A stretch of DNA of 64,000 nt from SG8-40 sp963792855. Its GTDB lineage: Bacteria > Pseudomonadota > Gammaproteobacteria > Burkholderiales > Eutrophovitaceae. The notes beneath the pieces were generated by a model, which searched no databases, was not told the DNA's origin, and saw only the letters and a program-made list of their open reading frames with translations. This document shows, piece by piece, positions 52,720-60,524 of this stretch (position 1 is its first letter; each line of letters opens with the position of its first letter). Both the position numbers and the translations under genes were made by a program. The DNA lies in assembly GCA_963792855.1 (NCBI GenBank), contig CAWBXZ010000006.1, positions 310,001-374,000 of the forward strand, in the 5' to 3' direction.

Positions 52720-53870
52720 ATGCCCGACTCGCATTTTTCTGACTCGCTTCCGTCTGGTTCTCGCAACGTTCGTCGCTGTCCTGCTGACGGTGAGTCTGTC
52801 CGGTTGCCAGACGCTGAGCTATTACTCCCAGGCGATTGGCGGACAAATCGGCGTGTGGCGCGCCGCCGAACCCATCGACGAGTTGTTGCTTGACGAGCAA
52901 ACGAGTCCTGCGTTGCGGCAGCGTCTGGAACTGGTGTCCGGCATACGGACGTTTGCCGCAAGCGAACTGGCGTTGCCTGACGATGGCAGTTACCGGCGCT
53001 ATGCCGACCTGAAGCGGCCCTACGTTTTGTGGAACGTGTTTGCGGCGCCGGCGTTGTCGCTGGAACCGGTGACGTGGTGTTTTCCGATTGCAGGATGCGT
53101 TGGTTACCGCGGTTACTTTTCCGAGGAAGCTGCGCAGCGCTTCGCGGACGGATTACGCGACAGAAATCTCGATGTGTACGTCGGCGGCGTAGCGGCATAC
53201 TCGACACTCGGCTGGTTCGACGATGCGGTACTCAGTACCTTTATCGATTACCGCGATACGGATCTGGCAGGGCTGATTTTTCACGAACTCGCGCATCGGG
53301 TGGCCTATGCACCGGGTGATACGACCTTCAACGAATCGTTCGCCACGGCGGTCGAACTGGAAGGCGTGCGGCGCTGGCTGGAATACTCGGGCCGCAGTAC
53401 CGAAATGGCCGAATTCGAACTGGCGCGCAGCCGGCACCAGGCGTTTCTCGACCTGGTGATGCGCACCCGGGACGAACTGCAGGCCATCTACGATGCCGAG
53501 ACGCCTGACGAACAGAAGCAGTCGAGGAAAGTGGATACTTACACTCACTTGCGCGAAGACTACGAGGCGCTGAAGCAGACCTGGGGCGGATACGCGGGTT
53601 ACGACCGCTGGTTTGCCGCACCGCTGAACAATGCGAAGCTCGCTTCGGTGGCGGCCTACAACCAGCTGGTACCCGAATTCCAGCGCTTGCTGGCGAGCAG
53701 CGGTGGCGATCTCGAGACCTTTTACCGGGAAGTCAGTGCGCTGGCGAAACTGCCGCAGGAAGAACGCCGGGCACGGCTGGCGGACGACGGTCCGCTCGGG
53801 GCCGGACATTGCCGCCGGTGTTTCTCCGGGGCAGATTTCTCCCGTGTCGGATGCCTGCAAACGCAGCTGA
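52720..53870 (+). CDS. Putative aminopeptidase lipoprotein (PF10023-like), probable frameshifts at both ends
   Basis: The core resembles the uncharacterised putative aminopeptidase family: PVTWCFPIAGCVGYRGYFSE, AYSTLGWFDDAVLSTF, LAGLIFHELAHRVAYAPGDT (HExxH zinc motif), FNESFATAVELEGVRRW and NNAKLASVAAYNQLVPEF. The in-frame start is only LSGC. An ATG at 52720 gives MPDSHF and, if one T is removed from five at 52734-52738, runs into LTRFRLVLATFVAVLLTVSL and LSGC, an ideal lipoprotein signal. After RRARLA the expected stop is missing, and the frame runs into the next gene. Skipping one base near 53780-53815 would end it at 53870. The C-terminal repair is less sure. Confidence 0.7.
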
Positions 53871-53929
53871 GTCTGTTTCCGCCCGCGGCGCGTATAGATT
53901 CGGACGATCATTGTCGACGGGAGAGGGTT

Positions 53930-54418
53930 GTGTCAGGAAAACGCGTCAGAAATTTCCTGCTGGCTGTCGTGCTGGGGCTGGCATCGTTCGCCAGCGCCGC
54001 GCAGGACGAGCCGGTAACACTGCGAGGGGTGCTGACCGACGGCACGCCATTCGACCTGGCGCAGCATCGCGGCAAGGTCGTGATGCTCAACTTCTGGGCA
54101 ACCTGGTGCCCGGCGTGCCGCGCGGACTGGCCCGTCTGGCAGCAGGCCTTTGAGCAGTACCGCGGGTCCGGCTTCGAAATCGTTGCGGTCAGCATCGACC
54201 GCGACCAGGGTGCGCTGGAGAAATTCCTGAAGAACCATGCGTATACGGTTCCGGTCGTGTGGCGATTCGATTCGCGCGAAAAAGACAGTTTCCCGGCGAT
54301 CCGCAAGACGCCGACGACCTACTTTATCGACCGCGACGGCAACATAGCGGAGCGCCGGCTGGGCCGCATCAGCCCGGCGCAACTCAACGAAACCATCGAG
54401 GCGATGCTGCAGCGGTAA
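53930..54418 (+). CDS. TlpA/ResA-like periplasmic thioredoxin
   Basis: A 162-residue thiol-disulfide protein from GTG at 53930, which follows GGGAGAGGG. A signal sequence (NFLLAVVLGLASFASAAQDE) is followed by VTLRGVLTDGTPFDLAQ, GKVVMLNFWATWCPACRADW with C60 and C63, VAVSIDRDQGALEKFL and KTPTTYFIDRDGN. It would reduce or shuffle disulfides in the periplasm, often in cytochrome c maturation, though no ccm genes are nearby. The same frame is open back into the aminopeptidase gene, so an apparent 542-residue fusion results, which I consider an artefact of the missing upstream stop. Confidence 0.85.
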   Translation: MSGKRVRNFLLAVVLGLASFASAAQDEPVTLRGVLTDGTPFDLAQHRGKVVMLNFWATWCPACRADWPVWQQAFEQYRGSGFEIVAVSIDRDQGALEKFLKNHAYTVPVVWRFDSREKDSFPAIRKTPTTYFIDRDGNIAERRLGRISPAQLNETIEAMLQR

Positions 54419-54453
54419 ACGCGCCGGTGCTAGAATCCGTGAGTCGAGTTCGG

Positions 54454-54484
54454 CGGGGCCTGTTGGCCCCGTCTGTTTTTTTTG
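54454..54484 (+). terminator. Intrinsic terminator after the TlpA-like gene
   Basis: CGGGGCC (54454-54460) pairs with GGCCCCG (54465-54471) around TGTT, followed by TCTG and about nine T. It is strong, and located 35 bases after the stop. Confidence 0.85.
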
Positions 54485-54509
54485 TTTGACCCTTTTCCGG
54501 TAGAAGGCC

Positions 54510-54989
54510 ATGAGCGACAACACGGACATCAACACGCTGCGGCGCATTCTCAGGCAGTCGAAAACGCTCGCAATTGTCGGGCTTTCCGCCAACTGGTATC
54601 GGCCGAGTTTCTTCGCCGCGAAATACCTGCAAGAGCACGGCTATCGCATTATTCCGGTCAATCCCGCCTATCAGGAAGTGCTCGGCGAGAAATGCTATCC
54701 GAGCCTGAAAGACATTCCTGAAAAAGTCGACATCGTCGACTGTTTTCGCAAGAGCGAGGAAATCGAACCGCTGGCCAAACAGGCGATCGAGATCGGCGCG
54801 AAAGTGTTATGGCTGCAGCTCGGTGTCGTCAACGAGAAGGCCGCAAAAATGGCGCGTGACGCCGGGCTCGAGGTCGTTCAGGACCGCTGCGTGAAGATCG
54901 AGCATGGGCGCTTGTTTGGCGGACTGAACTGGGCCGGCGTCAACACCAAGGTGATTTCCTCGAAGCGCCCGCAGTGGCTGCCCTATTAG
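54510..54989 (+). CDS. CoA-binding protein (CoA_binding_2 / YccU type)
   Basis: A 159-residue single-domain Rossmann protein. TLAIVGLSANWYRPSFFAAKYLQ, GYRIIPVNPAYQEVLGEKCYPSL, VDIVDCFRKSEEI and AKVLWLQLGVVNEKAA followed by VQDRCVKIEH are typical of the CoA_binding_2 domain. Such proteins bind CoA tightly and have no confirmed enzymatic role. It lies 47 bases upstream of the MetY-like gene and may be co-transcribed with it, as seen in many proteobacteria. Confidence 0.88.
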   Translation: MSDNTDINTLRRILRQSKTLAIVGLSANWYRPSFFAAKYLQEHGYRIIPVNPAYQEVLGEKCYPSLKDIPEKVDIVDCFRKSEEIEPLAKQAIEIGAKVLWLQLGVVNEKAAKMARDAGLEVVQDRCVKIEHGRLFGGLNWAGVNTKVISSKRPQWLPY

Positions 54990-55036
54990 GGCCAGTCAAC
55001 AGGCGCCGATCACACAACTGATTGAGAGATTGATCG

Positions 55037-56476
55037 ATGGCAGACAGAGAATACGGCTTCGGCACCTTGTGCCTTCACGCCGGGCAGATTCCCGACGCGG
55101 TGACTGGCGCGCGCGCTGCGCCGATATACCAGACCACGTCATACGTTTTCGATTCGGCGGATCACGCGGCCAGTCTGTTCAACCTGCAGACATTCGGTAA
55201 CGTCTATTCCCGGATATCCAACCCGACAGTCGCCGTGCTGGAAGAGCGCATTGCAGCTCTCGAAGGGGGGCGCGCGGCGTTGGCGGCGAGTTCGGGGCAG
55301 GCGGCGCAGATGTGCGCGCTGCTCACGCTGCTGCGCGAAGGCGACGAACTGGTCTCGGCGAGCACGCTGTACGGCGGATCGTATTCGCAGTTCGATGTGA
55401 CCTTCAGGCAGTTCGGCATCAATACGATTTTTGTCGATCCGGAAGATCCGGAAAATTTTCGCAAAGCCATTACCGGCAAGACCAAGGCCTTGTATGCGGA
55501 AACAATGGGCAATCCGCGTATCAACGTGCTCGATATCGAGGCGGTCGCCAAAATTGCAAAGGAAGCGGGCATTCCGCTGGTGATCGACAACACTTTCGCA
55601 ACGCCCTACCTGTGCAAGCCGATCGAGTTCGGTGCGGATATCGTCGTGCACTCCGCCACGAAGTTCATCGGCGGGCATGGCACGACGATGGGCGGCCTGA
55701 TGGTCGAGTCCGGCAAGTTTGACTGGGGAAACGGCAAGTTTCCGATGATGACGGAACCTTCGCGCGGCTATCACGGTGTGCGCTTCCATGAAACCTTCGG
55801 AGACTTCGGCTTCACCATGAAGGCGCGCATGGAGACCATGCGCACGCTCGGCCCGGTGTTGTCGCCGATGAATGCGTGGATGCTGTTGCAGGGGCTCGAA
55901 ACCCTGCATGTGCGCATGGACCGGCACGTGCAGAATGCGCTCAGGGTCGCCGAGTTTCTCGAATCGCATTCAAATGTTTCCTGGGTGAATTTCCCGGGAC
56001 TCAAAAGCAGTCCGCACTACGCACTGGCGCAGAAATATCTGCCCAAGGGTTGCGGCGCGATCATGACCTTCGGCATCAAGGGCGGCCATGAGGCGGGCGT
56101 GAAATTCATCGAGGCGCTGGAGTTCTTCTCGCATCTCGCCAACGTCGGCGATGCGAAAACGCTGGTCATTCATCCGGCGTCAACGACGCACCGTCAGTTG
56201 TCGGAGGAAGAGCAGATCACCGCCGGTGTCTCACCCGACATGATCCGCCTGTCCATCGGTATCGAGGACATCGACGATATCCTCTGGGACCTCGATCAGG
56301 CGCTTTCGCAGTCGGACGGCGTGAAAGGCAGTCCGCCGCAATCGGTTCGTACCGCGTCCAGACCAGGCAAACTCGCCACAAAGGCACGAAGGCGCAAAGG
56401 ATCACAAAGGTTTCCGGGACCGGGTCAATTCCCTGGTGAGCCTGGTGTTCTTTGTGGCTTCGTGGTGAGATTTTGA
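55037..56476 (+). CDS. metY: O-acetylhomoserine sulfhydrylase (MetY type) with a repeat-derived C-terminal tail
   Basis: A PLP-dependent Cys/Met metabolism enzyme. Natural homology spans about 428 residues: GFGTLCLHAGQIPDAVTGAR, PIYQTTSYVF, NVYSRISNPTVAVLEERIAALEGG (shown in part), VDNTFATPYLCKPIEFGADIVVHSATKFIGG with the PLP lysine, and LSIGIEDIDDILWDLDQAL. It makes homocysteine from O-acetylhomoserine and sulfide. The frame does not stop there but adds about 50 basic residues (KLATKARRRKGSQRFPGP) translated from a 98-bp inverted-repeat element, and stops just beyond it. The tail is not part of the family and its effect is unknown. Confidence 0.9.
   Translation: MADREYGFGTLCLHAGQIPDAVTGARAAPIYQTTSYVFDSADHAASLFNLQTFGNVYSRISNPTVAVLEERIAALEGGRAALAASSGQAAQMCALLTLLREGDELVSASTLYGGSYSQFDVTFRQFGINTIFVDPEDPENFRKAITGKTKALYAETMGNPRINVLDIEAVAKIAKEAGIPLVIDNTFATPYLCKPIEFGADIVVHSATKFIGGHGTTMGGLMVESGKFDWGNGKFPMMTEPSRGYHGVRFHETFGDFGFTMKARMETMRTLGPVLSPMNAWMLLQGLETLHVRMDRHVQNALRVAEFLESHSNVSWVNFPGLKSSPHYALAQKYLPKGCGAIMTFGIKGGHEAGVKFIEALEFFSHLANVGDAKTLVIHPASTTHRQLSEEEQITAGVSPDMIRLSIGIEDIDDILWDLDQALSQSDGVKGSPPQSVRTASRPGKLATKARRRKGSQRFPGPGQFPGEPGVLCGFVVRF
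56372..56469. repeat. 98-bp inverted-repeat element translated as the MetY tail
   Basis: CTCGCCACAAAGGCACGAAG (56372-56391) and the complement of CTTTGTGGCTTCGTGGTGAG (56450-56469) agree at 16 of 20 positions. Between them are more AAAGG-type motifs. It resembles short mobile repeats seen in other proteobacteria. It lies inside the open frame of metY and contributes most of its last 35 codons. Confidence 0.7.
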
Positions 56477-56525
56477 AGGACTCTTTCCGCCCTTTCTCGC
56501 CGACGACGCGGGGACATGTGAAGAC

Positions 56526-57698
56526 ATGACCGGCTTCATACTGCCGTTGATCATCACGCTGGCGGTGCAGATCCAGGCATCGCTGGTCATTTTCACGCCC
56601 CCCATTTTGGCACCCGTCGCGCAAACCGATGTCGGCGTCAGTGCCGCCGCGGTGGGTTTGGTGACCGCGTTGATCTACATGTCATCGGTCCCCGCGGCGC
56701 TGTTCTCGGGAAAAGTGATCGCTCGCCTCGGTGCCATACGCGTCAGCCAGCTTTGCATCCTGTTCTCGTCCGCCGGCATGGCCCTGATGGCGATTCCGGA
56801 CCGGTGGGTGATCGCACTCGGCGCATTGATCATTGGCGTGGGCTACGGCGCGGTGACGCCTGCATCGTCCACTGTGCTGGCCGACAAGGTGCCCGGTGGC
56901 ATGCGTTCCTTGATGTTCTCGATCAAGCAGACCGGCGTGCCGATCGGCGGTGCCATTGCCGGTGCACTGGTTCCGTTTCTGATCTTGTCGGAGGGCTGGC
57001 AGTATGCGGCGGTGGTGGTCGCGCTGATCGGCGTCGTGGTCATTGCCGCGGCGCAGCCGATTCAGCGCAGCGTCGATTCAGCGCAACCGCACCGCAACGT
57101 CGCGCGTGGCACCGGGTTGCTCGAGCCGCTGCGGATGGTTTTTTCCCATGCACGCCTGCGCGAACTGGCGATATCGTCGTTCGCGTTCTCGGGCATGCAG
57201 ATGTGCCTGGGGTCGTATCTGGTGGTGGTGCTGACCGAGCGCGCATTGCTGTCGGTGGCGGTGGCCGGCGGCGCCTTGTCGGTCGCGATGGTGGCCGGCA
57301 TCTTCGGTCGTTTGTTCTGGGGCGTGCTTGCCGATTTCGGTTTTTCTTCCCGCTCGGTACTGGGCTCGCTTGGCGTCATGATGGCAGTCTGTGCGGGACT
57401 GGTTGCCCTGATCGACACCAACTGGTCCATGAGCCTGATCTACGTGGTGGCGTTCGTGTTCGGTGCGTCGGCGATCGGCTGGAACGGTGTTTACCTCGCT
57501 GAAGTGGCCCATATCGCACCGCCGGGACAAGCGGGCTCCGCGACCGGGGCTTCGCTGGCCATGACCTATTCCGGCGTGGTGTTTTTGCCTTCGCTGTTCT
57601 GGCTGGTGCACGCCATGACCGACAGTTACGCGCCCGGCTTCATGTTCGTCGCCTTGCTGGCCTTGTGGCGCGGCGTGGTGTTCTTGCGGCGCGCCTGA
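56526..57698 (+). CDS. MFS transporter
   Basis: A 390-residue 12-helix major facilitator. Near the start IFTPPILAPVAQTDVGVSAA and VGLVTALIYMSSVPAALFSGKVIARLG include the loop 2-3 motif. Then FSIKQTGVPIGGAIAGALVPFLIL carries the family motif near helices 4-5, and RLFWGVLADFGFSSRSVL matches the second half loop. GWNGVYLAEVAHIAPPGQAG fits members of the CynX/nitrate-like and carboxylate branches. The substrate is not visible. It begins 49 bases after the MetY tail, on the same strand. Confidence 0.85.
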   Translation: MTGFILPLIITLAVQIQASLVIFTPPILAPVAQTDVGVSAAAVGLVTALIYMSSVPAALFSGKVIARLGAIRVSQLCILFSSAGMALMAIPDRWVIALGALIIGVGYGAVTPASSTVLADKVPGGMRSLMFSIKQTGVPIGGAIAGALVPFLILSEGWQYAAVVVALIGVVVIAAAQPIQRSVDSAQPHRNVARGTGLLEPLRMVFSHARLRELAISSFAFSGMQMCLGSYLVVVLTERALLSVAVAGGALSVAMVAGIFGRLFWGVLADFGFSSRSVLGSLGVMMAVCAGLVALIDTNWSMSLIYVVAFVFGASAIGWNGVYLAEVAHIAPPGQAGSATGASLAMTYSGVVFLPSLFWLVHAMTDSYAPGFMFVALLALWRGVVFLRRA

Positions 57699-57752
57699 GT
57701 CTTGTTGTGAAACGCGGCGCGGTTTTTCTCTGGCTCCGCGCGCAGATCTTCC

Positions 57753-58637
57753 TCACGGCTTGCCGCTCGGGTGTTTGCTCAGAAAATCCTCGATCGCCCG
57801 CGCGAATTGCTCCGGCTGATCGTGATGCATCATATGGGTCGCGCCCTCGATGCGCACTTCGGTTAGCTGTGCATACGAAGCCCGGTACTGTTCGAGCAAG
57901 TCGTCCTGCTCCTTGAGAAACTTTCGCACCCAGTCGCTGCCGCTGTGAATCCATAGTACCGGCGCTGCGATGCGCTTCCAGATGGTGAGTGCTTCTTCGT
58001 AACGATAGAGCACCGGGTTGGTCGTCTTGTGTTTCGGGTCGGCGCGCAACTCGTAGTGTCCCGCTTCGACTTTCCTTGCCCATTCCGGCGCGAGAAAACC
58101 GGCGCGTTCCGCACTCAGCCCCGGCGTGTTCGAGCGCAACCGGTCGGCAACCTCCTGCAGCGAGGCATACGGCCGCAGCGTTGGCGGGTTGGCGATCTGG
58201 TCGAGCCACTTCAGCAGACGTTTCGGCGCCTGTTCGGGAACCGTCGGCGGCATGCCGAAGCCTTCGGCCAGCAGCAGCCTGGCGACGCGCTCGGGGCGAA
58301 CGCCGGCGTACAGCCCGGCGATGTTGCCGCCCATGCTGTGGCCGACGATGGTCGCCGCTTGCGTGGGCGACAGTTGCGCGAGCAGGCTGTCGAAGTCGGC
58401 AACGTAGTCCGGAAACCAGTATCCGGCGCTGGCCCATTCGCTGAGTCCGAAGCCGCGCCAGTCCGGGGCCAGCACGTTCCAGTCGCCGGAAAGCGCATCG
58501 ACGGTGAACTGGAACGAGGCCGATACGTCCATCCAGCCGTGCAGCATGAACAGCTTCGGCGCGCCAGGGTCGCCCCAGCTGCGCACGTGATAGCGAAGGC
58601 CGCGTATGTCGAGAAAAAGGCTGGTCGATGCTTTCAT
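57753..58637 (-). CDS. Alpha/beta-fold hydrolase
   Basis: A 294-residue hydrolase. LFMLHGWMDVSASFQFTVDAL contains the oxyanion motif HGW, APDWRGFGLSEWAS is the second typical loop and IVGHSMGGNIAGLYAG carries the serine nucleophile. Late blocks VLWIHSGSDWVRKF and GATHMMHHDQPEQFA supply an acid and the histidine. The serine nucleophile points to ester or related hydrolysis, unlike the aspartate-type dehalogenase and epoxide hydrolase elsewhere in the window. It starts 23 bases after the HCCA-isomerase-like gene ends and is probably in one operon with it. Confidence 0.88.
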   Translation of the reverse strand: MKASTSLFLDIRGLRYHVRSWGDPGAPKLFMLHGWMDVSASFQFTVDALSGDWNVLAPDWRGFGLSEWASAGYWFPDYVADFDSLLAQLSPTQAATIVGHSMGGNIAGLYAGVRPERVARLLLAEGFGMPPTVPEQAPKRLLKWLDQIANPPTLRPYASLQEVADRLRSNTPGLSAERAGFLAPEWARKVEAGHYELRADPKHKTTNPVLYRYEEALTIWKRIAAPVLWIHSGSDWVRKFLKEQDDLLEQYRASYAQLTEVRIEGATHMMHHDQPEQFARAIEDFLSKHPSGKP

Positions 58638-58659
58638 CGGTTCGCTCTTGCTGGTCGCG

Positions 58660-59307
58660 TCATTTGCCTGCGGCCGGTTTGCGCTGCACCGAACCCTCGG
58701 CGAGTTTGTCGACCGGTTCGAATACCTCGCGCTTCATTCGAGCCGTGTCCGTCAGGTAATCGAGGAACTGGTCGGCGGCATCGTGCCCCCAGAAAATCTC
58801 GCCGTCGACCACCAGTGTCGGCACGCCAAACACGCCGCACGCAATGGCATCCTCGGTGTTATCGCGCAACGCCTGTTTGACGGATGGATCGGATAGCCGC
58901 GCATCGACGTTATCCAATCCCAGCGCATCGGTGAGTCGGCTCCATTCTTCGGGCTTGTCGATGTCATGCCCGTCACGCCAGATGAAGTCGAAGATGGTCT
59001 TGATTGCCGCGATGTCGCAATCCATCGCGATGGCCAGTCTGAGCGGCGGCAACGGCTTGAACGGGTGCGCGGGCGGCAGCTTCATCGGGATGCCCTGGCG
59101 TTTGGCCACCCACAGCGATTGCCGGAATACGAACTTGCGCTTGGGCGCGATTTCCGCCGGACCGAGTTGCCCGTGATGATTGAGCAGGCCGGCGAACAGC
59201 ACCGGCCGCGCGCGTATGTTGGCGTGCTTCGCCAGCTCGTCCAGACGGGCGGCCTGCAAATAGGCGTAAGGAGAAATAAAGTCGAAATACCAGTCGGCTG
59301 TCTTCAT
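58660..59307 (-). CDS. 2-hydroxychromene-2-carboxylate isomerase / DsbA-like family protein
   Basis: A 215-residue kappa-class GST-like / DsbA-fold protein. The N-terminus WYFDFISPYAYLQAARL is the family signature: the serine before PYAY is the likely glutathione site. FGVPTLVVDGEIFWGHDAADQF is the matching cis-proline end. HCCA isomerases act on ring-cleavage products in naphthalene-type pathways using glutathione, but many homologues lie outside such pathways and act on unknown substrates. It is followed on the same strand by the serine hydrolase, which could process the product; this is a positional suggestion only. Confidence 0.88.
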   Translation of the reverse strand: MKTADWYFDFISPYAYLQAARLDELAKHANIRARPVLFAGLLNHHGQLGPAEIAPKRKFVFRQSLWVAKRQGIPMKLPPAHPFKPLPPLRLAIAMDCDIAAIKTIFDFIWRDGHDIDKPEEWSRLTDALGLDNVDARLSDPSVKQALRDNTEDAIACGVFGVPTLVVDGEIFWGHDAADQFLDYLTDTARMKREVFEPVDKLAEGSVQRKPAAGK

Positions 59308-59412
59308 TGGAGCGTCGTTTGTTTGAATCGAGGTTGGTAAGGGCGGGCGCGTGAGGCAAACCGCATCCTAACCAAATAGTTTGCGCGCTGCCGTCTTCGC
59401 GTCCTTTGCGGG

Positions 59413-60324
59413 CTACTCCTGCGCCATCATCGGTTCCGAAGGCCGGTTCTGGCGAATGTTGAGCCAAGATACCAGCGCCAGTGCGAATCCGATCAGCGCC
59501 ATGCCGGTCAGCTCCAGCGGGCCGGGCCGCTCTCCCAGTTGCAGCCACGAACTGAATCCCGCGACGACCGGCACGCCGAGTGAAGACAGGCTGGTCGTGC
59601 CGGCGGGCAATCGGTGCAACACGTACAACCACATCGCCCAGCCGAGGCCGGTCGCGCCAACGCCGATGAACAACGCGCAGACGATAAACGTCGGACTCCA
59701 TTGGATGGCAGTGGTGTCGAGCAGTCTCTCGGCCATGATGACCGGGATCGTGCCGATCGCCATTTGCCAGAAGGTGAAACCGATGACGTCGACCTTTTCC
59801 CGCGAGTGCAGGTATTTCGCGCACACGACACTGACGGCCCACGCCATGCCGCAAAGCACGGCGAGCGACTTGCCGATCAACGAGGTAAGCAGGTTCCACG
59901 GCTGCAGGATCAGCACCAGGCCTGCCATGGCCATGGTCATCGCAAGCCACTGCCAGCCGCGGATGCGTTCGCCGAGAACCGGCCAGGCGAGCACGGCCAC
60001 CCAGAACGGCATGATGAAGACGAGCACGGATGTCTTGCCCGGCTCGCCGCGATCGAGGGCAAGCACATTGGTAATGGTGAACGTGGCGGTTTGCAACAAA
60101 CCGATCACGATCAGCCACTTCCAGTGCGCCGGGCGCAGCGAGGCTTTTGACCACAGCAGAAAAGCGAACAGAAACAACGTGCCAAGCGCCACGCGAACAA
60201 CCGAAACGTCCAGTGCGCTCGCGTAACGCAGCGCAATCTTGGTGGCGATCCAGGCATAACCCCAGATCAGGATGAGCAGGATCATGACGATCCAGGCCCG
60301 CTGCGTTTCGCGCCAGCCCGTCAC
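59413..60324 (-). CDS. EamA-family (DMT superfamily) transporter
   Basis: A 303-residue protein with ten predicted hydrophobic helices in two EamA repeats. The first begins VMILLILIWGYAWIATKIAL and the second about residue 150 (GKSLAVLCGMAWAVSVVCAK). FIMPFWVAVLAWPVLGERIRGWQWLA and the later ERPGPLELTGMALIGFALAL are typical. It is probably an inner-membrane exporter of amino acids or metabolites. It is the farthest upstream gene of the leftward hydrolase/isomerase cluster, separated by about 105 bases. Confidence 0.88.
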   Translation of the reverse strand: MTGWRETQRAWIVMILLILIWGYAWIATKIALRYASALDVSVVRVALGTLFLFAFLLWSKASLRPAHWKWLIVIGLLQTATFTITNVLALDRGEPGKTSVLVFIMPFWVAVLAWPVLGERIRGWQWLAMTMAMAGLVLILQPWNLLTSLIGKSLAVLCGMAWAVSVVCAKYLHSREKVDVIGFTFWQMAIGTIPVIMAERLLDTTAIQWSPTFIVCALFIGVGATGLGWAMWLYVLHRLPAGTTSLSSLGVPVVAGFSSWLQLGERPGPLELTGMALIGFALALVSWLNIRQNRPSEPMMAQE

Positions 60325-60524
60325 CGGCTGTTATCGCCGCCGGATTTTGATTGCGCGCGTGTCGCCGCTGAACGCATGTCGTTGAAAACCGGGAGGATTA
60401 AAAAAATCAGTGCAGCAAAACGCGACAGCGGCTGACACAGGTGTGCAGCCGCTGCTGTTCGCTGGATATTGTAACTGTCGATGAGGCGGATGCCGTGGCC
60501 GGACTCGCGTCGTAAAATACGCCC

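Noticed and set aside
52790..54418. A single 542-residue aminopeptidase-thioredoxin fusion
   Set aside because: The TlpA-like part has its own GTG, ribosome site and signal peptide. The apparent fusion is better explained by a lost upstream stop from a +1 shift.
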